From positions 1 to 64,000 of the forward strand of contig NZ_LWLS01000112.1 in the NCBI RefSeq assembly GCF_001905095.1: 64,000 nucleotides of DNA, written 5' to 3'. The notes beneath the pieces were generated by a model. The model searched no databases and was not told the DNA's origin. It worked only from the letters and a program-made list of their open reading frames with translations. Each line of letters starts with the position of its first letter. Within the stretch, counting starts at the first letter, position 1. The translations under genes were made by a program, and so were the position numbers. This document shows, piece after piece, positions 1-8,743 of the stretch. The DNA comes from Micromonospora sp. CB01531. GTDB taxonomy: Bacteria > Actinomycetota > Actinomycetes > Mycobacteriales > Micromonosporaceae.

Positions 1-136
1 CGCATGACGGGCCAACACCACCACCTGCGACGGCGACGGATCGACCGTGAACCGGAACGCGGTAAACCTCCCCACAACCCCACAGCATGCCTACCACCTA
101 CGACACTTCTGAAACACGCAATAGGAGTCACCCTTC

Positions 137-720
137 ATGTCCGAGATGCTGCGTGCCCCCGCCGAGGTCAAGTACGCCGACGAACTCGACTACCTGGAGT
201 CGGTCGACACCGACCCGAAGCCGTTCTCCTGGCGGCTCAGCCCGCGCATGGTCCGGCTGTTCGTCCTCGGTTCCGAACGGGCCGACGGCCTGGACCGGGA
301 GATCCCGCAGAAGTGGTTCGGCGACCGCACCTTCGTCGAACGCAGCATTGTGACGCTCGCCTCCGACCGGGGTCTGCTGCTGATCGGTGACCCGGGCACC
401 GGCAAGAGCTGGCTGGCCGAGCTGCTCGCCGCCGCGATCTGCCGCAACTCCACTCTCGTCGTGCAGGGCACCGCCGGCACCACCGAGGAGCACATCAAGT
501 ACTCGTGGAACGTGTCCATGGTCATCGCCCGCGGGCAGTCCCGCGAGTCGATGATCCCGTCGCCGATCATGACCGCGATGGAGCAGGGCGTGATCGGCCG
601 CTTCGAGGAGCTGACCCGCTCCACCAGCGACGTGCAGGACGCGCTCATCTCCATCCTGTCGGAGAAGTACGTCTCGATCCCCGAGCTGAACGACGACAAC
701 ATCGTCTTCGCCAAGCCCGG
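137..720 (+). pseudogene. Truncated MoxR-type AAA+ ATPase
   Basis: The start at 137 has a good AGGAG site at about 123-127. The first ~195 residues are a typical MoxR-like ATPase: the Walker A loop GDPGTGKSW lies near residues 85-93 and the continuation through the helical insert is normal up to NIVFAKPG. At about position 720 the family similarity stops abruptly. The expected Walker B/sensor region (the part that in relatives begins with an ATANSRDRG-like strand) is missing, and the frame runs on through the next gene out of register. Such ATPases normally work as chaperones with a VWA-domain partner, which is also absent here. I read this as a 3'-deleted remnant, not a working gene. The identification of the N-terminal half is firm; the breakpoint is accurate to a few codons. 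Confidence 0.75.
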
Positions 721-908
721 CGAACAAACAGCACGCAGACCCGGTGCCCGGGACTACCGCACCGGCACTGGTATGCCCCGTCGACGGGATCACGGCCGAG
801 CACCGGTGGGAGCCGGCGGCCGTCGACTTCGTCGTCGTGCCGGAAGCAGGCAGACGTGCATGGTACGACTGTGTGGGTGGCGGAGACGGACGGCGGACCG
901 ACGCGCCG
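721..908. other. Junction segment between MoxR remnant and LtrA
   Basis: These 188 bases follow the MoxR breakpoint. A reading frame open from 744 continues straight into LtrA, but its first 55 residues do not resemble the LtrA family. They could be the tail of another deleted gene joined during the rearrangement. I recognise no domain here. Confidence 0.3.
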
Positions 909-2108
909 ATGACCGCGGACCTGGCCGCGCGGCTGTTACGCGGGGGCGGCGGGCCCAGCCGCGCCACCTTCCTGGAGCTGTTCTTCGACCTGGTCTTCGT
1001 CTTCGCGCTCACCCGCATCTCGCAGCGGTTCGTCGAAGACTTCAGCTCGGGACGGCCAGCGCTGCCCGAGGCCGGTCAGACGACGTTGCTGCTGTTGGCA
1101 TTCTGGCTGGTGTGGTTGCAGGCCGCGTGGGTGACCAGCCGGTACGACCCCGACCGGCGGGCCATCCAGCTGCTGATCGTCGGCATCATGCTCGGCACCC
1201 TGTTCATGGCCGTCGCCGCGCCAGCGGCGTTCGGGGAGCGGAGGCTGGGTTTCGCCGCCACGTACGTCGCGATTCAGGTCGGCCGCTCGCTCGTCCTGGT
1301 GCTCCTCCTGCGGAGGCACGAACAGCGGCGGATCCCTGGCCGAATCCTGTGCTGGTCCGCCGTGTCGGCCGTCCCCTGGATCGTCGGCGCCGCCATCGCC
1401 GAAAGTCCAGCCGGCGGGGCGCTGTGGACGCTCGCCCTGGCCGTGGACTACATGGGCCTCGTCCTCGGCTGGCCCACGCCCGGGCTGGGCCGCTCGCGCA
1501 TCCCAGGGTGGTTGATCGCGGCCGAGCACCTGGCGGACCGGTACCAGCAATTCCTGATCATCGCGCTCGGTGAGGCCGTCGCGCTCATCGGCCTGGCGTT
1601 CAGCCACGGGGAACTGACCCCCGAGCGCACGGTGGGTTTCCTCATCGCCTTCGCCAGCACGGTGCTGCTGTGGCTGGTCTACTTCTTCCGCGCCGGGTTC
1701 GTGCTGCGCGAGGCGGTGGCGGCAGCTGACCGCCCGGCCGGTCTCAGCCAGGTGGCGGCCTACACCCACCTGGCGATGGTGGCGGGCATCCTGGCCAGCG
1801 CTGTCGGGCACGAACTCGTCGTCGGCCAGCCGGGCGGGCGTCTCGATCCCGCCTGGCTGGCCGTCGTCCTTGGCGGCCCTGCCCTGTTCATCGCCGGGCA
1901 TGCCTGGCTGGGGCACGGCCTCTTCGGCCGCGTGTCCCGGCCGCGACTCGTCGGGCTGATCGTGCTGGCTGCCCTGGCACCGGTGCTGGCCTTCGCGCCG
2001 CCCCTGGCGGCCACCTCTGCGGCCACCCTCGTCCTGGCCGGCGTTGCCGTCGCCGACGCGGCGCACGGGCGCCGCCGGCCACCGGAGCGCCCGGCGCCGC
2101 ACGGGTGA
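909..2108 (+). CDS. Low temperature requirement protein A (LtrA) family membrane protein
   Basis: A 399-residue polytopic membrane protein. The family signature LELFFDLVFVFALTRIS stands near residues 20-36 and is followed by about ten to twelve hydrophobic segments, as is usual for LtrA. The frame is open from 744, but ATG 909 is preferred because the family signature normally lies 15-30 residues from the start. LtrA was first described in Listeria as needed for growth in the cold; its molecular role in actinomycetes is not known. It stands alone, downstream of the broken ATPase and converging on the flavin monooxygenase gene. The GC-rich C-terminal tail (about the last 20 residues) is not conserved. 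Confidence 0.85.
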   Translation: MTADLAARLLRGGGGPSRATFLELFFDLVFVFALTRISQRFVEDFSSGRPALPEAGQTTLLLLAFWLVWLQAAWVTSRYDPDRRAIQLLIVGIMLGTLFMAVAAPAAFGERRLGFAATYVAIQVGRSLVLVLLLRRHEQRRIPGRILCWSAVSAVPWIVGAAIAESPAGGALWTLALAVDYMGLVLGWPTPGLGRSRIPGWLIAAEHLADRYQQFLIIALGEAVALIGLAFSHGELTPERTVGFLIAFASTVLLWLVYFFRAGFVLREAVAAADRPAGLSQVAAYTHLAMVAGILASAVGHELVVGQPGGRLDPAWLAVVLGGPALFIAGHAWLGHGLFGRVSRPRLVGLIVLAALAPVLAFAPPLAATSAATLVLAGVAVADAAHGRRRPPERPAPHG

Positions 2109-2150
2109 GACAGCCAGGGTGGGCCATAGTGTAAGCGTGCCGGCGGTCGC

Positions 2151-3710
2151 TCAGCCGAGCCAGCGGCGCAGGTAGGCCGCCAGCCCGGTCAGGTCACCGC
2201 CGCCGGAGCGGTAGCCGAGGTGCCCGTCGGGGCGTACCAGCAGCAGGCCGGCCACGCCGGGAGCGAGGCCGAGCCGGCGCAGTGCCACCCGGTCCTCGGC
2301 GGCGCCGGGCAGCCGGTGCACGGTGACCTGACCGGCCCGGCGCAGCGGCGTGACGACTTCCTCCGGCCAGGCCGCTGGCGGACCGCCCAGCAGCAGGTGC
2401 CAGCCGGGCGGGGCGGTGAGCCGGTGCAGCGTGGTGCCGGCGAGCGGGGCGTCGGGCAGCCGGTCGCCGGCCCGAGGGCCCCGGCGTGGCGCGCCCGGGC
2501 CCTGCACCGACAGCGGGCTGCGCCGGTAGCGGATGTTCAGTTCCGCCACCGTGCGGAAGGCGGTGGCGCGCACGCCCCGGGCGGCGAGCACGGTAGGCAG
2601 CACGGCGGGCGCGATCCGGGTGCGGGCGAAGCGGGCCAGCGGGCTGGTGGAGGTGACGGCGGTGAACGTCCGGTCGGTGAGGCGCAGCACCAGCCGGCCG
2701 ACCGGCGCCCGTTCCGCCTCGTAGCTGTCCAGCAGCGCCGGGTCCGGGCTGCTCTGCAGCGTGTGGGCGAGTTTCCATCCGAGGTTGACCGCGTCCTGGA
2801 TGCCGGTGTTCATGCCCTGGCCTCCGGCCGGGCTGTGGATGTGCGCGGCGTCGCCGGCCAGGTAGCACGGCCCGGACCGGTAGCGGGTGGCGGCGCGGTG
2901 GTGCAGCCGGAAGTTGGTCATCCAGACCGGGTCGCGCAGCCGTACCGCCCCGCCGGTGTAGGTGTCGGCGAGGGCCTGCACCTCGGTGAGGGTGAGCGGG
3001 GCGTCCGGTGGGGTCCGGTCGTCGGGTGGGCGGATGGCCAGCAGCCGCCAGGTGGCCGGGTGGCCGAGCGGGAAGAGGAGGAAAAGCCCCCGCTCGGCGA
3101 GGAAGGCGTGCGCCGGGCCGGCGGTCACGCCGTCGGCCTCGAGGTCGGCCAGGACGAACGTCTGCGGGTACGCGGCGCCCTCGAACCGGATCCCGGCCAG
3201 GTGGCGGACGGTGCTGTGCGCGCCGTCGCAGCCCACCACGTACCGGGCGGACACCTGTTCGGCAGGGCCGTCCCGGTGCCGCAGCGTCGCGACGGCGCCG
3301 TCACCGGTACGGTCCAGCCCGACTAGCTCGACCCCCCGCTCCACACCGATCCCCGCCGCCGTCAGGTGCTCGCCCAGGATCCGCTCCGTCTCGGCCTGCG
3401 ACAGGAACAGCAGATAGGGGTACGCGGTGTCGTGCAGGCCGAGGTCGAACAGCGGCACCATCCGCTGCCGACCGCGCACGTGCAGGCACAGGCGCACCGC
3501 CCGGTTGCCCAGGGAGACCAGTTCGTCGGTCACGCCGAGCCCGGCGAGGACCTCCAGGGTGCGCGGCTGGATGCCCAGCGCCCGGGACTCGTGCACCCGG
3601 TCGAGCGCCCGGTCGACGACGCGTACCCGCACGCCGAACGCGGCGAGCTGCCCGGCCATGGCGAGCCCGGTGGGTCCTGCCCCGACCACCAGCACCTCGA
3701 CGGAGTCCAT
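2151..3710 (-). CDS. FAD-dependent aromatic monooxygenase (PheA/TfdB family)
   Basis: A class A flavoprotein monooxygenase of 519 residues. The Rossmann GxGxxG motif VVGAGPTGLAMAGQLA is at the N-terminus, the DG motif GCDGAHSTVRHLAGI lies near residues 165-180, and the second FAD motif YLAGDAAHIHSPAGGQGMN is near 285-303. The C-terminal thioredoxin-like domain ends in LAAYLRRWLG. These enzymes use NAD(P)H and FAD to hydroxylate phenols or polyketide aromatics; the substrate cannot be read from sequence. ATG 3710 is chosen because a GGGGGTG site lies just before it; GTG 3716 is the alternative. It is the last gene of a three-gene minus-strand operon with TetR and SRPBCC genes, suggesting an inducible detoxification or tailoring unit. 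Confidence 0.88.
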   Translation of the reverse strand: MDSVEVLVVGAGPTGLAMAGQLAAFGVRVRVVDRALDRVHESRALGIQPRTLEVLAGLGVTDELVSLGNRAVRLCLHVRGRQRMVPLFDLGLHDTAYPYLLFLSQAETERILGEHLTAAGIGVERGVELVGLDRTGDGAVATLRHRDGPAEQVSARYVVGCDGAHSTVRHLAGIRFEGAAYPQTFVLADLEADGVTAGPAHAFLAERGLFLLFPLGHPATWRLLAIRPPDDRTPPDAPLTLTEVQALADTYTGGAVRLRDPVWMTNFRLHHRAATRYRSGPCYLAGDAAHIHSPAGGQGMNTGIQDAVNLGWKLAHTLQSSPDPALLDSYEAERAPVGRLVLRLTDRTFTAVTSTSPLARFARTRIAPAVLPTVLAARGVRATAFRTVAELNIRYRRSPLSVQGPGAPRRGPRAGDRLPDAPLAGTTLHRLTAPPGWHLLLGGPPAAWPEEVVTPLRRAGQVTVHRLPGAAEDRVALRRLGLAPGVAGLLLVRPDGHLGYRSGGGDLTGLAAYLRRWLG

Positions 3711-3780
3711 CGGCACCCCCTGGCTCGGATCGCGGGACCGCCCCTTCTGGGCATGACGATATCGAGGCGCCTCCAGCAGT

Positions 3781-4350
3781 TCACGCCGCTGACGGCGGCG
3801 GGGCGGTAACGAGCTGCGCGAGCAGGTCGGCGGCGGCGTCCAGGACGTCCCGGTCGCCGGTGATCAGCAGGTCCAGCAGCAGGCCGCGGGTCGCGGCGAG
3901 ACTCAGTCGGGCCCGCCGGCGGGCCTCCGCGCGGTCGTACCCGAGCTGGACGAACAGCTCCTCGACGGGGCCCGCCCAGGCGGCGATGACCGAGGCCCGG
4001 AACGGCTCGGTCCAGGATCGGCCGTACAGCGCGTGCGCGTAGATCTCGAAGAACAGCCGTTCTGCCGGGGCTAGCGCGGGGTCGGCGAGGCGCCGCCAGA
4101 AGCGTCGGCTCACCTCGACCGGATCATCGGTCTCCGTGGCGAGGGTGGCGAGCGCGGCCCGTTGCTCGGCCTCGACCCGTCGGACGACCTCGGTGAGCAG
4201 GCCCTCCCGGCTGCCGAAGTGGTAGATGAGCATGCGGTGGCTGGTGCCCGTACCGGCGGCGATCTCGCGGAGGCTGAGCTGGCTGAACCCGCCCTCCTTC
4301 AGGAAGCTGACGCACCGGTCGAGCAATGCCTCGCGGGCGTCACCGGCCAC
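3781..4350 (-). CDS. TetR family transcriptional regulator
   Basis: A repressor of about 189 residues. The N-terminal helix-turn-helix reads LSLREIAAGTGTSHRMLIYH, a typical TetR DNA-binding segment, followed by FGSREGLLTEVV. The C-terminal all-helical ligand domain is unassigned. GTG 4350 gives five residues before helix 1 and overlaps the end of the SRPBCC gene by 11 bases; an upstream GTG at 4392 would add 14 Arg-rich residues. Its likely operator is the 16-bp palindrome at 4834-4849, at the start of the first gene of the same operon. It probably represses its own operon and responds to a substrate or product of the flavin monooxygenase. Confidence 0.86.
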   Translation of the reverse strand: MAGDAREALLDRCVSFLKEGGFSQLSLREIAAGTGTSHRMLIYHFGSREGLLTEVVRRVEAEQRAALATLATETDDPVEVSRRFWRRLADPALAPAERLFFEIYAHALYGRSWTEPFRASVIAAWAGPVEELFVQLGYDRAEARRRARLSLAATRGLLLDLLITGDRDVLDAAADLLAQLVTAPPPSAA

Positions 4351-4834
4351 CGGTGGACGCCGCGCCGTCGTCCGTCGCCGCACCGGCCGCACCGGCGGAT
4401 GACGCCGCCGTGGCTGCGGCCTCGGCGGCGGCTCGGAGCCCGGCCGCCTCCATCCGCAGGTACCGCCGCGTCCGCGCCGCGGTCAGCAACGCGACCAGCC
4501 AGGCGAGGGCGCCGGTCTGCCGGATGCCGATGTCGATCCGGCTCGTCCCGTCCGGCTCGGGCTCCACCCGGTGGTAGGCGACGGTGTGCACCCCGGGGAC
4601 GTGTGAATCCCAGGCGAACGAGGCGCCCGGCCGTAGCTCGTCGACCCGCCACACGGTGGGCGGCAGGCCGGGCTGCCGGATGCGGAACCGGTTGCCCACC
4701 GCCAGGGCGGGGCTGTCGAGCGGCTCCACCGCCGACATGGACGCCGTCCACCGGGGATAGCTCGTCACGTTCGCCAGCGCGGCCCAGGCGTGCTCGGGGG
4801 CCGCCGTGGTGGTGATCGTCTCCGCGTAGTTCAT
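4340..4834 (-). CDS. SRPBCC (START/Bet v1-like) family protein
   Basis: A 164-residue protein with the polyketide-cyclase/dehydrase-like SRPBCC fold: it begins TITTTAAPEHAWAALANV, with SYPRWTASMSAVE at residues 27-39, a GNRFRI strand and a TSRIDI strand further on. The pocket binds hydrophobic ligands; some relatives are cyclases, others are carriers. Ala-rich residues after ~140 are not part of the fold and overlap the downstream regulator. It is the first gene of the operon with TetR and the flavin monooxygenase. The start codon abuts a perfect 7+2+7 palindrome that probably serves as operator. Confidence 0.8.
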   Translation of the reverse strand: MNYAETITTTAAPEHAWAALANVTSYPRWTASMSAVEPLDSPALAVGNRFRIRQPGLPPTVWRVDELRPGASFAWDSHVPGVHTVAYHRVEPEPDGTSRIDIGIRQTGALAWLVALLTAARTRRYLRMEAAGLRAAAEAAATAASSAGAAGAATDDGAASTGGR

Positions 4835-4849
4835 GTACCAGATGGTACA
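4834..4849. promoter_or_regulatory. Palindromic operator candidate for the adjacent TetR
   Basis: The sequence TGTACCAGATGGTACA has two perfect 7-base arms around a 2-base centre. It touches the ATG of the SRPBCC gene, which heads the TetR-containing operon. Length and symmetry suit a TetR dimer. Seen directly; the assignment to this TetR is inferred. Confidence 0.55.
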
Positions 4850-4864
4850 CAGCGGCGGCGATCG

Positions 4865-6205
4865 TCAATAGCTGCCACCTCGGCCCAGCTGCGCGGTGAC
4901 CCGCTCCCGCAGCGCGGTCAGCGCCGGGCTGACCGCGACGGCGAGCGGCGTGGGATCGGCCAGCCGCCGCGCCCCCGCCGGCAGCCAGGCGAGGTCGGCG
5001 TCGAACCGGCGGCGGGCAGACCGCACCTCACCTGCGGGGTCGGCGTTCTCGAGGCGCCGGCCAGCACGCATGACCGGCGCCAGCAGCGGCTCGCGATCCG
5101 CCGGGGGCGGCTCGTCGCGCAGCCCGACCAGATCCCCGTCGGCGCCGGTGGGATCGCGGAACACCTGCTTGCGGCCGGGCAGCGTGGCCTTGCCGGGCGA
5201 CAGCTTGAGCACCGGCCGGCCGCCGTAGGCGACCAGTTTGTAGGCGCTGTCCAGCGACGGCGCGTCGTAGGAGACGCCCATCTTCGTGCCCACGCCGTAC
5301 CCGTCGATCGGGGCGCCCTGAGCGACGAGCGCCGCAATGACGTCCTCGTCCAGGCTGCCACTGGCCACGATCCGGGCCTGCCGCAGCCCGGCCTCGTCCA
5401 GGATCGCGCGGGCCTGCCGGGCCAGCACCGCCAGGTCGCCGGAGTCAAGCCGCACGGCCATCGGGCCGGTCAACCCGAGTTCGGTGACGACGTCCACGGC
5501 GGCCCGGACGCCGGCGGGCGTGTCGTAGGTGTCCACGAGGAAGATCGGGTTCGTCGGGAAGTCGGCGGCGAACGCGCGGAACGCCGCCCGCTCGTCAGGG
5601 AACGCCTCGACGTAGGAGTGGGCCATCGTCCCGGACGGGGTGAGCCCGTACCGCCGGGCGGCCTCGACGTGGCTGGTCGCGGTGAAGCCGGCGATGGCCG
5701 ACGCCCGCGCCACGCCCGCCCCGGCCTCGATGCCGTGCGTACGACGGAACGCGAAGTCGATCAGCTGTGCGTCGCCGGCGGCCAGCCGGCAGCGGGCCGC
5801 CTTGGTGGCCACCGTGGTGTGGAAGGTGATCAGGTTCAGCACCCCGGTCTCCACCAGCTGCGCCTCCGCGATCGGCGCGGTCACCTCCAGCAGCGGCTCG
5901 TCGGCGAAGACCACGCGACCCTCGGGTACGGCCCACACGTCGCCGCTGAACCGCAGCCCGGCGAGTGCCGCCAGGGTCGCCGGGTCGAGCCCGGCCACCT
6001 CGCGCAGGTAGCCCAGCTCGTCGTCGTCGAAGGTGAAGCTCTCCAGGAAGTCCAGCGCCTCGGCCAGGCCGGCCGCGACCAGGAAACCGCGGCGGTGCGG
6101 CAGGCGGCGGACGAAGAGGCTGAAGGTGGCCGGCTCGGTCATGCCGCGGCGCAGGTAGCTGGCCGCCATCCGCAGCTCGTACAAGTCGGTCCGCAGTCCG
6201 CTCAT
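4865..6205 (-). CDS. pncB: Nicotinate phosphoribosyltransferase
   Basis: A 446-residue enzyme that joins nicotinate to PRPP in the NAD salvage (Preiss-Handler) pathway. The N-terminus LRTDLYELRMAASYLRRG is the family hallmark, and the core carries FRRTHGIEAGAGVARASAI, a GTMAHSYVEAFPDE block and VRLDSGDLAVLARQAR with the conserved acidic residue of the PRT fold, followed by IDGYGVGTKMGVSYDAPSLD. The frame is open far upstream, but ATG 6205 matches the family start. It is transcribed away from the gene at 6413 and has a palindrome 19-33 bases upstream of its start. Confidence 0.93.
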   Translation of the reverse strand: MSGLRTDLYELRMAASYLRRGMTEPATFSLFVRRLPHRRGFLVAAGLAEALDFLESFTFDDDELGYLREVAGLDPATLAALAGLRFSGDVWAVPEGRVVFADEPLLEVTAPIAEAQLVETGVLNLITFHTTVATKAARCRLAAGDAQLIDFAFRRTHGIEAGAGVARASAIAGFTATSHVEAARRYGLTPSGTMAHSYVEAFPDERAAFRAFAADFPTNPIFLVDTYDTPAGVRAAVDVVTELGLTGPMAVRLDSGDLAVLARQARAILDEAGLRQARIVASGSLDEDVIAALVAQGAPIDGYGVGTKMGVSYDAPSLDSAYKLVAYGGRPVLKLSPGKATLPGRKQVFRDPTGADGDLVGLRDEPPPADREPLLAPVMRAGRRLENADPAGEVRSARRRFDADLAWLPAGARRLADPTPLAVAVSPALTALRERVTAQLGRGGSY

Positions 6206-6223
6206 GCCACCCCCTCGACCACG

Positions 6224-6238
6224 CCACCACTGTGGTGG
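6224..6238. promoter_or_regulatory. Palindrome upstream of pncB
   Basis: CCACCACTGTGGTGG has two 7-base arms around a single base, in the divergent region between pncB and the gene at 6413. It could be an operator for an NAD-metabolism regulator. I do not recognise it as a known site. Confidence 0.3.
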
Positions 6239-6412
6239 ACGCGGCAGTGGCGCGTACGGGAAACGGAGATCCTGCGGCAGCCCAGCACCGCGTCGAGGGT
6301 GCCGACGGATCCACCGGTTGGCGGCCAGGCGGGATCCCCCGCGTCGCATTGACGAACTCACCCGGACGTGGGTCCGGTTCGGCGGGCGGGCGGGCACCGG
6401 CGGGAATAGAGT

Positions 6413-7084
6413 GTGGGAATGGGGGAAGCGGTTGCCGCGTCCGCGGTGGCCATCATGGCTGCCGTGATGGGTGGCGTCCCGACGCCGACACCGACGCCGA
6501 GCCTGCGGGTGGACGCGACCCCCGTGCTGACCTCGACCCCGTTCGGTGCGCTGCCCGGGCAGCAGGTCACCCACACCGTCACCATCGCCGGCACGGCGAC
6601 GCTCGTCGCCGCGCGGATCACCTTCACCACCACCGCAGATCTGGAGACGGTCACGGCGCGTGCCCAGCCGGGTTGGTGCGCGGTGACCGCCCGCGAGGTG
6701 GTCTGCGACCTCGGCGACGTACGGCTGGCCAGCGGCTCGCCGGCGCCGCGGATCACGATCACGGGGCGGGTCCGGCCGGGCGCGGAACCCGGGACGGTGG
6801 TCCGTAACCGGGTCAGCCTCACCTCCGAGCAGGTGCCGGAGAACGAGGCCCAGATCGCCAGCAACGCCTACCTGGTGCCCGGCTCGACCACGACGCCCAT
6901 CGACCCGCCGGCCGAGCCGCAGGCGGCGACGGTCGACCCGACGCCGGCCCGGTCGATGCGGGTGCCCACCGTGCTGGCGGTGGTGGTGGCGGGCTTGGCC
7001 GCGGCCGGGGCGGTGCTGACCCGTCGACGCTTGCGACAGCGTCGCGCGGAAAGTGTTACGACCGGACGGCCGGATCCGATGTAG
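6413..7084 (+). CDS. Exported DUF11-like membrane-anchored protein
   Basis: A 223-residue protein with a short hydrophobic N-terminus, then a Pro/Thr linker (PTPTPTPS). A single immunoglobulin-like beta domain (about residues 30-150) follows, with the pattern PGQQVTHTVTIAG and RVRPGAEPGTVVRNRVSL typical of DUF11 repeats. A membrane helix sits near residues 185-205 (VLAVVVAGLAAAGAVL), followed by an Arg-rich cytoplasmic tail. There is no LPxTG. The pattern suggests a surface protein anchored by its C-terminus. GTG 6413 and ATG 6419 are both possible starts. It precedes the M23 peptidase by 32 bases on the same strand, so the two may be co-transcribed and act at the envelope. Confidence 0.6.
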   Translation: MGMGEAVAASAVAIMAAVMGGVPTPTPTPSLRVDATPVLTSTPFGALPGQQVTHTVTIAGTATLVAARITFTTTADLETVTARAQPGWCAVTAREVVCDLGDVRLASGSPAPRITITGRVRPGAEPGTVVRNRVSLTSEQVPENEAQIASNAYLVPGSTTTPIDPPAEPQAATVDPTPARSMRVPTVLAVVVAGLAAAGAVLTRRRLRQRRAESVTTGRPDPM

Positions 7085-7116
7085 CAGGCGGAGGCAGGCG
7101 ACGTCAGGAGCACGGC

Positions 7117-8337
7117 ATGAACCGACGGTGGTGGCGGCGGGCAACGCTGGCGGCGGTCGCCGGGACGGCGACTGTGGTTACGACGTCCACCTGGCTGGAC
7201 GCCGGGACCGGCACCGCGGCGGCGCAGGGGCCGCTCCCCCTGCCGACACTCTCCCTGCCCGTGCCACTGCCGACCGTGTCGCTGCCGCCCCTGCCACTGC
7301 CGTCGGTCACGCTGCCCCCGCTCACGCCGCCGTCGCCGAAACCGCCCACCGTCCGACCCACGGCCTCCCCGTCGGCCGGCCCGTCGACCGGGCACACCCC
7401 CGGGCCGGCGCCGGCCTCGCCGACCGCGCCGCCGCGAGCCGGCGGACCGGCCGCCCCGGCCACGGCCCCGCCCACCATCGATCCCGGGTCCGCCCCGGCA
7501 CTCATCGCCGCCGACCCCGGCGCCGACCTGTACCCGCAGCCACCGGCCGACGCCGCCATCACACCCGACGCCCGTCAGGTCGCCGCGCTCACCGACGTCG
7601 AGCGCCGGATCCAGTACCTGCACAACATCCTGGCCCGCACCCGCGACGACCTGGCCACGGTGCAGCGCCAACCCGATCCGGTGCTGCAACTGCTGACCGC
7701 CTGGACCGGCGGCCCCGCGCCGGTGGGTGACCCGGCGCCGCCGCTGGCCGTGGTCGACGCCGCGGACCTGCTCGACACGCCCACCGGCCGCGCCGCCGCC
7801 CTGTCCGCCGCGATCACCTCCGGTCAGGCCGAGCTCACCGGCCGGCAGCGGGAGGAGACGGCGCTCCGGCGGGAGATCGACCGGCGGGCCCACGCCGCCG
7901 CCGTGACCGCCGCCCCGGCGGCACCGACCACCCGGGTCGGCGGGAGGCGGCTGGGCCGCCCCCTGGCGGGCCGGCTCACCAGCGAGTTCGGCGTCCGCTT
8001 CGACCCGTACTACCACGTCTGGCAGCGGCATCCCGGGATCGATCTCGCCGCCCCGATCGGCACCCCGATCAGGGCGGCCGCCGACGGACGGGTCACCCGC
8101 GCCGGATGGTACGGCGGATACGGCAACTACATCTGCGTCGACCACGGCCGGGTGTCCGGGCAGCGGCTGTCCACCTGCTACGGCCACCAGTCCCGCCTGC
8201 TGGTGTCGCCCGGACAGCGGGTCCGCGCCGGCCAGGTGATCGGCCTGGTCGGCTCGACCGGCGCTTCCACCGGACCACACCTGCACTTCGAGGTGCGTCT
8301 CGGTGGCCGGGCCGTGGATCCGCTGCCCTGGATCTGA
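7117..8337 (+). CDS. Secreted M23 family peptidoglycan endopeptidase
   Basis: A 406-residue exported protein. It has a signal-like N-terminus, a very Pro-rich region (residues ~30-140), a helical stretch around 150-260 that may be coiled coil, and a C-terminal M23 (lysostaphin/LytM) domain. In that domain HPGIDLAAPIGTPIRA carries the first zinc ligands and GPHLHFEVRLGG the HxH motif, so the catalytic set looks complete. Such enzymes cut peptide cross-links in the wall. ATG 7117 has an AGGAG site. The long Pro-rich linker probably spans the wall. Confidence 0.88.
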   Translation: MNRRWWRRATLAAVAGTATVVTTSTWLDAGTGTAAAQGPLPLPTLSLPVPLPTVSLPPLPLPSVTLPPLTPPSPKPPTVRPTASPSAGPSTGHTPGPAPASPTAPPRAGGPAAPATAPPTIDPGSAPALIAADPGADLYPQPPADAAITPDARQVAALTDVERRIQYLHNILARTRDDLATVQRQPDPVLQLLTAWTGGPAPVGDPAPPLAVVDAADLLDTPTGRAAALSAAITSGQAELTGRQREETALRREIDRRAHAAAVTAAPAAPTTRVGGRRLGRPLAGRLTSEFGVRFDPYYHVWQRHPGIDLAAPIGTPIRAAADGRVTRAGWYGGYGNYICVDHGRVSGQRLSTCYGHQSRLLVSPGQRVRAGQVIGLVGSTGASTGPHLHFEVRLGGRAVDPLPWI

Positions 8338-8403
8338 GACGCGCCGTTCCCTCGCTCCGGACCGTCGGTGTCCTCGCGCGCCCGGACGGATAGCCTGGTC
8401 GCC

Positions 8404-8736
8404 ATGATCTTCATTACTGCCAAGTTTCGAGTGAGGCCGGAGGACGCCGACCGCTGGCCGCAGATCGTCGCGGAGTTCACCGAGGCCACCCGCGCCGAGC
8501 CGGGCTGTCTGTGGTTCGACTGGTCACGCAGCGTGGCCGACCCGACGGAATACGTGCTGGTCGAGGCGTTCCGCGACGACGAGGCCGGCGCCGCGCACGT
8601 GCAGTCGGAGCACTTCCGCACAGCGCAGCGGACGCTGCCGCCGCACCTGGCCGAGACGCCCCGGATCGTCAACGTGACCGTCCCGCAGCAGGACTGGTCG
8701 CTGCTCGGCGAGATGGCCGTCCCCGAGGGCAGGTAG
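8404..8736 (+). CDS. Antibiotic biosynthesis monooxygenase (ABM) domain protein
   Basis: A 110-residue single-domain protein of the dimeric ferredoxin-like ABM fold. It opens IFITAKFRVRPEDADRW, has the conserved EPGCLWFDWSRS strand and a VEAFRDDEAGAAHVQSEHF segment with the usual E and H residues. Members include cofactor-free quinone-forming monooxygenases, but many are uncharacterised stress proteins. The start at 8404 matches the domain start. It lies alone, converging on the antiporter gene, and ends in TAG. Confidence 0.8.
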   Translation: MIFITAKFRVRPEDADRWPQIVAEFTEATRAEPGCLWFDWSRSVADPTEYVLVEAFRDDEAGAAHVQSEHFRTAQRTLPPHLAETPRIVNVTVPQQDWSLLGEMAVPEGR

Positions 8737-8743
8737 TCGGCCA

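Noticed and set aside
6206..7144. A 313-codon upstream extension of the pncB frame
   Set aside because: The added translation is Arg/His-rich and overlaps the divergent gene at 6413; the family start is at 6205.
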